A DNA stretch of 64,000 bases, from the NCBI RefSeq assembly GCF_016808095.1, contig NC_068973.1:7064501-7128500 (forward strand), given 5' to 3'. Numbering within the stretch: position 1 is the stretch's first letter; the number at the start of each line of letters is the position of its first letter. Source of the stretch: Vigna angularis. Its lineage: Eukaryota > Streptophyta > Magnoliopsida > Fabales > Fabaceae. Both the position numbers and the translations under genes were made by a program. This document shows, in pieces, positions 23,702 through 34,700 of the stretch. The notes beneath the pieces were generated by a model. It did no database searches and was not told where the DNA came from. It saw nothing but the letters and a program-made list of their open reading frames with translations.

Positions 23702-25318
23702 TGATAATGCTAAATTTTACCATTATTTAAGCATCATTTTAGTAGAAAAATCAACTCCTTTCTAACTTATAACTTGCTTAATCCTCTTGTTTTGTCTTGT
23801 TTTCTAAATAATTGTGTTTTTGGCTACTTTGATGTACTTTCATCAATAATCCCTTATTTTGTAGCTAAAAATGAGCTTGGAAGAGTCTCCAACAATGTAT
23901 AGAACTGGACCAAGAAGCAAGCACATGCAGAAATGCCATCAGCAGCGCAAGAACGCTCGTCGCAGAGGGGACGCTCGCCTAGAATAAGTGGACGCTCGTC
24001 CAGAGTGGAAGCACGAGCGGCCGCTCGTCCAGAAAGGCAGAAGAGGACGTTCGTCCAGCCAGGCAGGACGTTCGTCCAGCTAGCAGAGAGGACGCTCGTC
24101 CAAGTAGCAGAGAGGACGCTCGTCCAGCAGTAGAGGTAACGCTCGTCCAGAGGGCTAAGAGGACGCTCGTCCAGAGAGTTAAGAGGACGCTCGTCCAGAG
24201 AGTTAAGAGGACGCTCGTCCAGAGGGATAAGAGGACGCTCGTCCAAGATTTAGGACGCTCGTCCAGGCCAGAGAAGAGGACGCTCGTCCACTTTCAATTT
24301 TTCCAGATGGTCCGCGCCCGGGCGCGAAAGTGGCGCCGGGCGCGACTTTTCCAGAGAGCCCCGCGCCCGGGCGCGACTGAGAGGGCGCCGGGCGCGACTT
24401 TTGCTGATGTGTCAGATCCAGTCTATTTAACCCCAAAACGCGAAGGGGAAACGGTCTTTGGTTATTTGGAGGCGCGATTTCACGTCTAGAGCTCATGGAG
24501 GGCGCGAGGAGGTTGTGGGAACATCTCCTCCTCTTCCTTTGGGTCTCCTTCTTCTTCCATCTTCCATGTTTGTAAGCTTTAGGGTTCTCCATGGAAATGG
24601 AGAACCAGATTCATCTTGTTAGGGATAGATGTAGCCTCTGAATTCTTGTCTATTTGTTGAATGATTTGAATATATATATGCCTTTTCTATCAATTGCTAG
24701 TATTCTTGTTTCCGATCTTAAAGCTTGCTTGTAATGGAGACGTTCATGACTTGATTTTGGAGTTTTATGGATTATGGGGACGTAAGATGAAACCCAGAAC
24801 TGAAATAGGAGCCCTTGTGGTTCATTGATTCTAGGGATGAAAGATGATTCACATGTTGTCTTAGATCCCAGCTCTTTAATGCGGGTTTTGCTTGTTAGAT
24901 TGTCCAAGGGATTGGAGTTTGATAAGGAAAACCTAGGCTCTTTCACCTAAGGGATTAGGGCTAGAGTGTTTTAGTGGATTGACTTTAGTAAATTGATAGA
25001 GAGGAGATGAAATTGGTTATACACAAGAGTGCATTGGTGAAAACAATCCTTAGCAATGTCATTTCATACCATTTCTAGTCTTTTCCATTTCCAAGTGCCT
25101 TCATTACCAAAGTCCAACTTTGTAATTATGTATGAATTTATGTTTCTGCACTTGTTCTGTAAATTGATGTTTTGTTCTTGAGTCTATATGAGTTGTTAAT
25201 CGCACAATTCTCTAGTATTACGAGTCTCTTGGGAAAACGATACCCGGTCTTACCGGTTTATTACTTGAACGATTCGGTACGCTTGCCGAAATCGAGCCCA
25301 ACAAGTTTTTGGCTAACA
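23702..25318 (+). repeat. 3' LTR of the Athila-like element
   Basis: The LTR is 1617 bp, TG...CA, nearly identical to 8403-9950 with extra array units. It ends TTTTTGGCTAACA at 25318 and is followed at once by the duplication GACGC, so its end corresponds to use of primer site 1. Confidence 0.94.
23950..24292. repeat. CpG-rich GGACGCTCGTCC array (second LTR)
   Basis: This is the same array as at 8651-8945 with about two more units (extra GAGAGGACGCTCGTCCAAGT near 24090 and an extra GAGTTAAGAGGACGCTCGTC near 24190). Units present in only one LTR show that the array changes length faster than the LTR changes sequence. Confidence 0.92.
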
Positions 25319-25323
25319 GACGC
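25319..25323. other. Target site duplication GACGC (right copy)
   Basis: This is the partner of 8398-8402. After it the copia reading frame resumes on the minus strand. Confidence 0.93.
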
Positions 25324-26498
25324 CCAAGAAATAGTTAAGACAGCCAAGGACTTTCAGCGAAAACCGAGCAGCAAGGGTGGAAATAAGGTTGGACAACTCT
25401 GTAGAGGAACTCCTAGTGATAATGATATCATCAACATATACTAATAAATATAGTGTGAAACCTGATTTTTGGTAGATGAAGAGAGATGCATCTGTAGTTG
25501 AATTAACAAAGCCAAGAGAAAGTAGAAACACTCGAAGCTTTGTATACCAAGCGCGGGGTGCTTGCTTTAGCCCATATAGTGCCTTTTTGAGGCGACAAAC
25601 ATGATCAAGGAAACTTTTGTTGGCAAAACCAGGGGGCTGGAGCATGAAAACTTCCTCTTTGAGGGTCCCTTGAAGAAACGCATTGTTGACATCAAGTTGG
25701 CGGATGGACCATCCTTGATGAACTACAAGTGTGAGGACAATGCGAATGGTGACCTGTTTAACAACCAGACTGAATTTCTTTATATAGTTCCAACCAGGGC
25801 GTTGGTAAAAACCTTTGGCAACTAGCCGAGCCTTGTATCGATCAATCGAGCCATCCGAGTGTCCTTTGATTCGAAAAACCCATTTGCAACCAACCAAATT
25901 CGGGTAGAGGACCGACTGACAAGTTCCCAAGTGTTATTGCAGTGTAAGGCGTCAAACTCAACTTGCATAGCTGAGCGCCAATCAGGGTCGCGAAGAGCTT
26001 GAGTGATGGTGTTGGGCTCGAGTGGAGAAGAGGGTTAGATATGGAGGTTAAGCTTCTTGAGGGGTTTGACAATGTTGTTTTTAGACCGGGTGATGATGCC
26101 ACCACCATTGGTTTGGGGTCTCCTATTGGGGTTGACATCGGGTTGGGATGGTGACACAGAATATTGTGGGCATGGTGTTAAGGTTGGAGGTGAGGGAGCG
26201 GATTCGGAGTGTCCAGTGGAGTGTTGGGCCTAACGCATGGAGTTGGGGAAGGATGAAGTTAAAGGGGCAGCCGAGACCTCCTCCGGTGGGTTTAGAGTGG
26301 TACCGACCATGGGTTGGTTTATGGGATGGAGTATGGAGAGCTGAAGTGGGCCTTGTGGTTGCTCTACACTCGAACTTGCTTGAGGTGCTAGGGAGTTGTA
26401 CAGGAATTCAAATTCAACGAACTTTACATGGCGAGAGGTGTAGATCTTTCCTGTGGTTGGATCGAGACACAAGTATGCATGTTAATCAGCCGAGTAAC
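25319..26498 (-). pseudogene. Copia pol fragment: integrase end and most of reverse transcriptase
   Basis: Read on the minus strand from 26498: SAD, a stop, HAYLCLDPTTGKIYTSRHVKF, the integrase C-terminal region. A linker follows with frame changes (ITRSKNNIVKPLKKLNLH, DPDWRSAMQVEFDAL). The reverse transcriptase then gives GCKWVFRIKGHSDGSIDRYK, ARLVAKGF, IRQLDVNNAFLQG, VCRLKKALYGLKQAPRAWY, ASLFIY and YVDDIII, and it is cut at NYFLGV by the 8403-25318 insertion. The YVDD catalytic motif and the D of QLDVNNAF are intact. Stops and shifts upstream kill it. Confidence 0.93.
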
Positions 26499-28206
26499 TG
26501 ATAATGCCAAATTTTACCATTATTTAAGCATCATTTTAGTAGCAAAATCAACTCCTTTCTAACTTATAACTTGCTTAATCCTCTTGTTTTGTCTTGTTTT
26601 CTAAATAATTGTGTTTTTGGCTACTTTGATGTACTTTCATCAATAATCCCTTATTTTGTAGCTAAAAATGAGTTTGGAAGAGTCTCCAACCATGTATACA
26701 ACTGGACCAAGAAGCAAGCACATGCAAAAATCCCATCAGCAGCGCAAGAACGCTCGTCGCAGAGCGGACGCTCGTCCAGAAACGCAGAAGAGGACGGTCG
26801 TCCAGGCAGAACGCTCGTCCAGAGAAGAGAGCAGAGAACGCTCGTCCAGCGAGAAGAATTGGACGTTCGTCCTGCTAGCAGAAGTGGACGTTCGTCCAGC
26901 TAGCAGAGAGGACGCTCGTCCTGCAAGAGAGCGGACGCTCGTCCAGGAGTTAAGACGACGCTCGTCCAGAGAGAGTTAAGAAGACGCTCGTCTATGGAGG
27001 CGTCAGTGGACGCTCGGCAGCGAGAAGGGACGCTCGTCCAAATTTCAGTGGACGCTCGTCCATGGATGCGTCAGTGGACGCTCGGCAGCGAGAAGGGACG
27101 CTCGTCCACTTTCAATTTTTCCAGAGAGTCTCGCGCCCGGGCGCGAAAATGGGGCGCCCGGGCGTGACTTTCCAGTGAGTCTCGCGCCCGGGCGCGAAAC
27201 AGAGGGGCGTCGGGCGCGACTTTTGCTGATGTGTCTATTTAACCCAGAAACACAAAGGGAAAATGGTCTTTGGTTCTTTGGAGGTGCGATTTCACGGCTG
27301 GAGCTCATGGAGGGCGTGAGGAGCTTGTGGGAACATCTCCTCCTCTTCCTTTGGGTCTCCTTCTTCTTCCATCTTCCATGTTTGTAAGCTTTAGGGTTCT
27401 CCATGGAAATGGAGAACCAAACCCATCTTGTTGGGATTAGTTGTAGCCATTGAATTCTTGTGTAATTGTTGAATGATTTGAATTTATATATGCCTTTTCT
27501 ATCAATTGCTAGTATTCTTGTTTCCGATCTTAAAACTTGCATGTAATGGGGACGTTCATGACTTGATTTTGGGGTTTTATGGATTATGGGGACGTAAGAT
27601 GAAACCCAGAACTGAAATAAGAGTCCTTGTGGGTCATTGATTCTAGGGATGGAAGATGATTCACATGTTGTCTTAGATCCTAGCTCATTAATGCGGGTTT
27701 TGCTTGTTAGATTGCCAAGGGATTGGGGTTTGATAAGGAAAACCTAGGCTCTTTCACCTAAGGGATTAGGGCTAGAGTGTTTTAGTGGATTGACTTTAGT
27801 AAATTGATAGAGAGGAGATGAAATTAGTCATACACAAGAGTACATTGGTGAAAATTAGCCTTAACAATGTCATTTCATACCATTTCTAGTCTTTTCCATT
27901 TTCAAGTGCCTTCAATACCAAAGTCCAACCTTGTAATTATGTATGAATTTATGTTTCTGTACTTGTTTGTAAATTGATGTTATGTTCTTGAGTCTATATG
28001 AGTTGTTAATCGCACAATTCTCTAGTATTACGAGTCTCTTGGGAAAACGATACCCGGTCTTACCGGTTTATTACTTGAACGATTTGGTACGCTTGCCGAA
28101 ATCGAGCCCAATAAGTCAATGGACTATCAAGTTTTTGGCGCCGTTGCCGGGGATTTGGGGATTGAACCCGAGTCCTAGCAACGGCTAACACAAGTTTTGG
28201 GTCAAC
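26499..28206 (+). mobile_element. Solo LTR of the Athila-like family
   Basis: The 1708-bp unit runs from TGATAATGCC to GGGTCAACA, with the 5-bp duplication GTAAC on both sides (26494-26498, 28207-28211). It matches the other two LTRs over their length but continues past their GGCTAACA end. It includes a primer-site-like TGGCGCCGTTGCCGGGGAT (28136-28154) before ending GGGTCAACA. No internal region or second LTR is present, so it probably arose by LTR-LTR recombination. It is more diverged from the two LTRs than they are from each other. Confidence 0.93.
26748..27108. repeat. CpG-rich GGACGCTCGTCC array (solo LTR)
   Basis: About 15 units of GGACG[C/T/G]TCGTCC and variants (GGACGGTCGTCC, GGACGCTCGGCAGCG) alternate. 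A 49-bp block containing GGAGGCGTCAGTGGACGCTC occurs twice near 26996 and 27061. Spacers differ from those in the paired LTRs, so the arrays diverged separately. Confidence 0.9.
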
Positions 28207-29340
28207 AGTAACCTACAAAAACACACATAGCAGACTTTGGTGCAAGTTTATGGTTAGCATATGGTTTAATCCAGGAAAAACACAAACAACCAAAACACTT
28301 TAACTTATGATAATTCTGGCTAATTTTGAGTAATTTGGAATAGGGTGACTGGTACCCAATAATTGGTGTTGGGAGACGATTTATGAGATAGGCGGCTGTT
28401 GTCATGGTGTGAGGCCAATATGTGAGGGGCAAACCCAAGTGGTGGAGAAGAGAAAGACCAGTTTCAGCAATGTGCCGATTCCAACGTTCGAAAATTCCAT
28501 TGTGTTAAGGTGTATGAGGTGGGGTGGTGTGATGACTTATTCCATGAGTGCTTGAAAAAGGACGAAGACCAATATATTCGCTACCATTATCCGTATAAAG
28601 AATTTTGATGTTGTGATGAAAGAATTTTTCAACAAGCGATTTAAATTTGGGAAACAAGTTTGCACATCAGATTTATGTTTTATCGAATATAGCCAAATAT
28701 AGCGAGTAAAATGATCAACAAACATGCAATAGTAGCGAAGACCATCAATTGATAAAACAGGAGAAGTCCATACATCAGAGAAAATTATTTCCAAAGGATA
28801 AGATGACTTAAGAGTGGATTCATGGAAAGGAAGTTTATGACTTTTGCTAATTTGATATGAGTTGCAATCTGATTGTTGGAATTTATTTGAACCCAAAGAA
28901 AAATGTTGCTGAATAAATGTGAAGATAGAATAGGAGGGATGCCCAAGTCTATGGTGCCATGAAGCAGAGGAGTCTGTGCGGACAGAGTGGACGGACGGGG
29001 AGTTGGCAAGCCAAAGATAGAGTTCATCCACACACGAGCCCTTATGTGTTATTTGACCCGTATGCAATTTTTTCACATGAAAAGAGTTTGGCAAGAAAAC
29101 AACAACAGAGTTAGTTTGTTTGGTCAGTTGAGAGACATAAAGGATTTTCTATTGCATGGAAGGAACGCATAAAGTATGTGAGAGGGATAAATCATTAAGT
29201 AAAAGTGTTCCAGAATGAGAGATGTTTAAACCTGAATCGTTATCCATAAACAATGAGTCTGGACCCGTGTACAGATGATGAAGTGCTAGATTGGCAAGAT
29301 CATTGGTCACATGATGCGTCGCTCCACTACAGCAGTTGCA
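28207..29340 (-). pseudogene. Copia protease and integrase pseudogene
   Basis: Read downwards from 29340: a protease-like SGATHHVTNDLANL with Cys where the catalytic Asp is expected. Then come a stop near 29170 and the GAG-pre-integrase part WHHRLGHPS. The integrase core follows: FSDVWTSPVLSIDGLRYYCM and VDHFTRYIWLY. A broken stretch (28440-28540) leads to YWPHTMTTAAYLINRLPT, FGCLCF and SAMCVFVGY, which is cut by the solo LTR. The integrase zinc-type Cys residues and the final acidic residue are not clearly preserved. It is inactive. Confidence 0.9.
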
Positions 29341-30260
29341 GTATGGACCTGAACCTATCCAGGGTAAGAAAAAGAGGAATGAGGAGGCAATAGGACACTA
29401 GGGTGCTGTTGTTTGAAGGTGTGACACTAAGACAGAACATGGCCCTTGACATTGCATCACTGACAGCGACCAAAAAATAGTTTGCGATCGTCAGGGCATG
29501 AAGTTGATGATGCAGAAAATTGCCCAAATCGAGTTTTGTCATAATGGTTGGATCGAGCCGTTGCATTCAAGGTTATCATGGGAGTAGGAACCTACCGTTG
29601 AGAAGCAACAAGGGAGAGTTCTTGAATGAGAAGCTTCTCGAGGAGGTCATAAAAAAGAATGGTAGTGTCCCTTGCATTGACGCCGTCAATGACAGCTCTA
29701 TAGTTGTCGTCAAGGCCACGCAAGACATGATCAACCATGTCTTCAATAGAGATAAGAGAGCCAAGTGAGGAAACGAGATCTGCATTTTGCTTTAGAGAAT
29801 GCATGTAGGTGGTGATGGATTGGGTACCTTTGGACGTTGTGTGGAGATGCTCCTTTAACTGCTTGAGGTGGCTACGAGATGCCTTGGCATAGGTGCGCTG
29901 GATAAGAGTCCAGAGATCATGTGATGTCGTTGTTTGAGACACTAGGGATGCCACTTTAGGGGAGAGAGTGGTGAGGAGAGTATCGTATATGAGACGGTTC
30001 TGTCAACACTAGGGTTGATAAGTAGGATTCGGATTTATCACCGGAGGTTCAACGGTGGTGGAGACCGTCGTCGCCGGCGCAGGAAAGGATCCATCTGGAT
30101 ATTTGAGAAGATCATAACCATCAAGGAGAGCTTCAATTTGAAGTTTCCAGGTGAGGTAATTGGAAGGAAGAAGCTTGGTGACACTACTGAGGGTGATGCA
30201 AGTGAAGGGTTTTGATGGTTCATGAGGGTTGCTAATAGATGAAGAGTTGTTGTTGGCCAT
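29340..30260 (-). pseudogene. Copia gag pseudogene
   Basis: The start is MANNNSSSISNPHEPSKPFT (ATG 30258-30260), followed by NYLTWKLQIEALLDGYDLL, the N-terminal copia gag segment. After a break near 29990, the capsid (UBN2-type) part reads DLWTLIQRTYAKASRSHLKQ, LKEHLHTTSKGTQSITTYMH and RGLDDNYRAVIDGV. The C-terminal nucleocapsid region is frameshifted, with an NATARSNHYDKTRFGQFSA-type reading followed by a CQYC-like piece. At least two breaks separate these blocks. Confidence 0.88.
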
Positions 30261-30333
30261 GGGAGGCAAAAAGAAAGGAAGGAGCGGTGTCCTATGTTGG
30301 AGAAAAAAAAAGAAGGAGAGGATCATGTATTAG

Positions 30334-30343
30334 TCTGATACCA
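30334..30343 (-). promoter_or_regulatory. Copia primer binding site (initiator tRNA-Met type)
   Basis: The minus strand reads TGGTATCAGA, the common plant copia primer site complementary to initiator tRNA-Met, next to the 5' LTR. Confidence 0.9.
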
Positions 30344-30550
30344 TATAGAAAAAATCACTTTGAATTAATTTTATTACTGGTTTAGAGTAGTATAAATATA
30401 CAAATTGATAACGTAAATTGGAAAGAGTCAAGAGAACAAACTCCACCAATTTAGCACTAACAATTAACCTAAATAAAGGGAAAACAGATATACAAAAGCT
30501 AACTAATAAAAACAAATTATTATAATTTAAAACTAATTATTATAACTGAT
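30344..30550 (-). repeat. Copia 5' LTR, about 207 bp
   Basis: The LTR is bounded inside by the primer site and outside by the end of similarity with 7466-7556. It lacks a clear TG...CA form, so the outer border may be off by some bases. Its short size fits the small-LTR copia lineages. Confidence 0.7.
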
Positions 30551-30639
30551 TGTTATTTGGTTCAAATGTAAACTAGTAGAGTGCGTAAACCTTGTATACA
30601 TCATAAGATGTCGCCTCTCTCTACCTAGGTGTCCAAAAA

Positions 30640-31060
30640 TTGTGATATTTTATATCATTCCCTTTATTCAAAAAATCCTTAGCTAGGAGTAATTATTTTT
30701 CAAACAATAGTCACGTTTAGCTAAGAGTGATTGTGTTTCAAAGAATACTTTGTGTTTTTAACCATGAGTGTTTATCTTTTAATGAATTCTCGACTATAGT
30801 TAAGAGTGGTGTAATTTTAACTGGAAATGTGGTTGTATTCCAAAGAATACTTAGTTTTAGTCAAGATTGCATGTATTTGAACAATGCTCACTAGGTTAAG
30901 TAAGAGTAGTTGATGTTCAAACAATACTTGAGCTTTTAGTAAAAAATGATTGCATTTCAAACAATATTATGATTTTTAGCTAGTAATGGTTGCATCTTCA
31001 AATATTACTTAGGTTGTGTTAGCCATTAGTGGTTAAGGTATAAATAATACTCATTTGAAT
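30640..31060. repeat. Diverged ~45-bp tandem repeat
   Basis: About eight degenerate units share TTAG(C/T)TAAGAGTG-TTG-TTTCAAACAATACTTAG, for example at 30670, 30716, 30765, 30850, 30900, 30940, 30975 and 31015. Each unit has roughly 25-35 percent difference by eye, so the array is old. Confidence 0.7.
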
Positions 31061-31234
31061 CTTTGCACTATTAGTCTTCTTAGTGGAACTCGATAAAAAT
31101 TTAGGTGTAGTATGTTTACAAACAAACCAATACTAAAATAACTAGGATAAATATTTCTTAACAAGTTTTGAAAAGTCTTTTTCATAATGCTTTTGACAAA
31201 CTTAAAAGTGTCTAATTATCTTCATTAGATGATA

Positions 31235-31632
31235 TTCTTAACAAAACTACTTGACAGATTGTCTATCAAGTATAAATTTTGTTTGTTCATGTCTATCAAA
31301 TAAACCTTTGTAAAAATATTTCTAAAATTTTTAAAATATTATTCAATCCTCACTTTTTGATTTTACTTGTTTTCACAAATATAATGTAAAATTTATTTAC
31401 AATAAGTTTTAGAACACAAATAAATTTTGTGTTCTAAAACTTATTCTTAACAAAACTACTTGACACATTGTCTATCAAGTATAAATTTTGTTTGTTCATG
31501 TCTATCAAATAAACCTTTGTAAAAATATTTCCAAAATTTTTAAAATATTATTCAATCCTCACTTTTTGATTTTACTTGTTTTCACAAATATAACGTAAAA
31601 TTTATTTGCAATAAGTTTTAGAACACAAACAC
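31235..31632. repeat. 209-bp tandem duplication
   Basis: Copy 1 is 31235-31443 and copy 2 is 31444-31632, both starting TTCTTAACAAAACTACTTGA. Differences are few (GACAG/GACAC, TTTCT/TTTCC, AATG/AACG). A 17-bp-arm inverted repeat (AAGTTTTAGAACACAAA and its complement, 31402-31444) lies at the junction. Confidence 0.92.
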
Positions 31633-31640
31633 AAATTTGG

Positions 31641-31644
<4 letters not shown>

Positions 31645-31716
<72 letters not shown>
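31645..31716. repeat. (TA)36 microsatellite
   Basis: This is an uninterrupted 72-bp TA run. Confidence 0.97.
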
Positions 31717-31718
<2 letters not shown>

Positions 31719-34700
31719 CTCTTTACTCGAAGTTTCATCGTCAACCTGCCATTGCCTTTCCTTCCTTTCCAAATTACAAAGTGTACAAATTTATATCATA
31801 TTTTTCATTTTTCATACTAAATTTTAACAACAATCACTGCTAAAAAAAATAACAACAACAAAATTTGACATGTAATGCACGTCATCGTTATTGTCATACT
31901 AAACATCATTGTAGAAACTAAAATCTTATAAATATAACATGGTGTTAAGTGTGAAAGGAATTATTGTGGCAATAATAAGTTAGTTTATTGAAGGTTAAAA
32001 AATTGAATTTATTATAAATGATATAATATTATGGCACATAGGATTGTTATTAATTTTTTTTATAATAGATATAAACTTCTTATGTTTAAAGTTATATAGC
32101 TTCTTTTGAAAAAAAATTGGTATGTATTCTTTTTACATGAATTTTGTTTAGTCTTTATGTTTTTTGTTGTTACTTTTTTAACAATATTTTTCATGTGGTA
32201 AGAAATAATAATTAGTATGCTTTTAAATGCTAGTTTAGATGAGATGTCATGATAAATAGTGATACCTAACATAAGTTTTATAAAAAAAAAATAAACACAA
32301 GTTTCATTTTATTTAATAAAATTATAATATCTATCACAAATAAATTTATTACCTTATATAATATTTAAAATATATTTCAACACTAGAATTTATATTTATT
32401 TACTTTCGGAGAACCTAAGATATTAACAATTTATTAATTACATATTAATTTTATTTTTAATTTATATTAATAATCTAATATAAAAAATTAATGAATTTCA
32501 AATTAATATTCATTTATTCAATTTTTAAACGTATTTTTATTTTTATCATATGAAACTATTTATATTATTCTTAGTTTTTATTATTATTTAAACATATTCA
32601 TATATTATTATTTTCATTAATATATTTTTATTTTTTTAAAAACTACTATAAATCATGAATTTAAATATGTAATTATTTTATTTTGCATCATTTTTAAAAT
32701 TTCTATTTATATATAAAATATTTATTCTTAATTTCTTTTAATTAGTTTCAGGTATTAAATTGTTTTATTTTATTATTTAAGTTATTTTTAATTCAATTAT
32801 TATTATTTAAAAACTCGAAAACAAAATATAAAAAAAGTCTACGTATATTTTTTGTTATTTATTTTCACTTTTATAAATTCTTCATTAAATTATTTATTTT
32901 CTTATTCTTTTTAAGAAAAATCACAGGTCAGAACTTGATTCCTGAAAAATTAAATTTAAACCTGTTTTTCGACAATGATGGATTCCAACGAAAATCATAA
33001 TTCTTCCCCTAAAATCGAAATTCTAATAATTAATACTAAATATGTTTACTTTGATAAATAAAATAGGCTTGGATGTTTCTGAGAAGTTAAAAAAAGAAAT
33101 CATTCAAATATACCTTCTGTCAAAAAGCGTGTAACAATAGAAGAAAAGACATCACTGGAGAATTTTATTTCATCCAGTGACAAATTAAAGGTGAACAAAA
33201 ATTAGCTTTAAGAAGTTTCCATATGGAAATAACTTTTCTAACACTCAAATTTTAAGGGGCACTTGATAAATATTACAGAGATCAATATAAAAATATTAAT
33301 AATTTCCTCATATGAAATATTAATTATTTGTATAAAAACATTTTACATAAAAATATATTTTAATTTAATTTTAATCAGAAGATAATAAAATTAGGTTAGA
33401 AAAGTATCAAGGATATTTTTCGTTATGTAAGTATACAATCATTCTTCACACAATCTTTTTTGGTTTGAGTTTGAAATTTATAGTCTTCTTGAGTTTGATA
33501 TTTATTCAGTTTTCATTCTCATTATAATACTTGTTTCCATTCTTACTTGTTCATACTTCAAATTATTAAAACAGATTCAAATTATTAAGTAATCTAAAAG
33601 ATTTAAATATATATATTTTTTATTTTCGTAATTTATTTTAAAACACAGATTTAATATTTTTACTCTCTTTTATATAATTATTTTTAAATTTTATTATTAT
33701 TCGATATTTATTAATTATAACTTTTTTATATTTAACATTAAATAATATTTACCATTTTAATATTTAATCCTTGATAATATAATGTTTTATTTGATATGAT
33801 TTTTATTTTTCATAAAAAAATAATATTTAATTAACATTTAAAACACTAAAAGAACATGTAGTCGAATAGTTTTTCGATAAAACTAAGAATAAAAGAAAAT
33901 TTCCTATTCAATATATTATAAAAATAAAAATAAAAATAAACTCTTACTTTAAGATGACATGATATAACCACATTCACCTCACCCATTATCAATACACAAT
34001 ACCATTCTAACTTCTACCATTTACAGTTTCCATAGAATAAAAAAAAATAAAAAAGCTTGGTGTCCCTTTCATAAGAGACTTATATGAGTTATTTTTGATG
34101 ACTGGAGTCACTTGTTTTTGTTTCTTTTATCTTGAAATAAAGAAAGTTACCTGTTGTTTATCTCATGTCACCAATAATTAAGACAATGGAAATTTTCCTT
34201 TACGAAACATGAGTTGAACTCGGAAATTATTGTCTCCTACATGCAGTCGTGTCGAACAACAATTGTTTTCTGAAAAAGTGGTAAATAAATATGATGATGT
34301 TTTCTTATAAATTATGCTTCCAACCTTTCTTATATCCAATAAAATATTCGTATCTAATTCCAAAAATTGTTCATGATGTTTCGCTTGGTCGGTCTAATTA
34401 ACCTCATCTGGATTCTGTCATTGCTCCCTAATACATATTCTCTATTTGCATGATAGATTCCTTGTGTCTCATCTAAGATCTATCATAACAGCAGCAAAAA
34501 TGTTCATCATTTATGCATATTTATTGGCTTTTTACTCTAGGGTTTGTCCCCTTATAGTTATCATCAACTTCAACCCATCTTCTTCATGTTAGTATCTCAG
34601 AGAACAAGTTGAGTGAGAGGTTAAAGAGATTAACATCTGTCTTAATTATAGCCGATGTTTACCAAAATTATTTTGATTAGCTAGGGCATACAAGATAAGG

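Larger units (their letters stand above)
8403..25318 (+). mobile_element. Athila-like non-autonomous LTR retrotransposon, 16.9 kb, carrying a nested Ogre-like sequence
   Basis: The element begins TGATAATG and ends GGCTAACA, is flanked by the 5-bp duplication GACGC, and has LTRs at 8403-9950 and 23702-25318. A tRNA-Asp-type primer site follows the first LTR, and a polypurine tract (AAGTTTGGGGGTATT) precedes the second, so it reads on the plus strand. The internal words GACGTTAAACAAGCGCTT and GGAGGCAACCCAA near 10620-10652 are typical of the 3' non-coding region of Athila/Tat-type Ty3 elements. No gag or pol of its own is present between the primer site and that region. Without the inner insert (12581-23297) it would be about 6.2 kb, so it is a coding-less, trans-mobilised type. 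The lineage name rests on the primer site and these words (inference). Confidence 0.88.
7466..30550 (-). mobile_element. Ty1/copia retrotransposon, decayed, split by two later insertions
   Basis: Reading the minus strand from 30550 down gives a short 5' LTR, a TGGTATCAGA primer site, gag, protease, integrase, reverse transcriptase, RNase H, a GGGAGGA polypurine tract and an LTR remnant. This is the copia gene order, with integrase before reverse transcriptase. Two insertions interrupt it: 8403-25318 and 26499-28206. Removing each, with one copy of its 5-bp duplication, rejoins the reading frame exactly (NYFLGV to EVIPF, and VFVGY to SAD). Frameshifts and stops occur in gag, protease and the integrase end, so the element is inactive and is the oldest layer of the nest. 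Confidence 0.93.

Noticed and set aside
31835..31849. CACTGCTAAAAAAAA as the left end of the CACTA element ending at 42187
   Set aside because: The motif does not match the right end (CACTACAAAAAAA), the flanking triplets AAT and ATT differ, and the span would include unrelated repeats and the tRNA gene.
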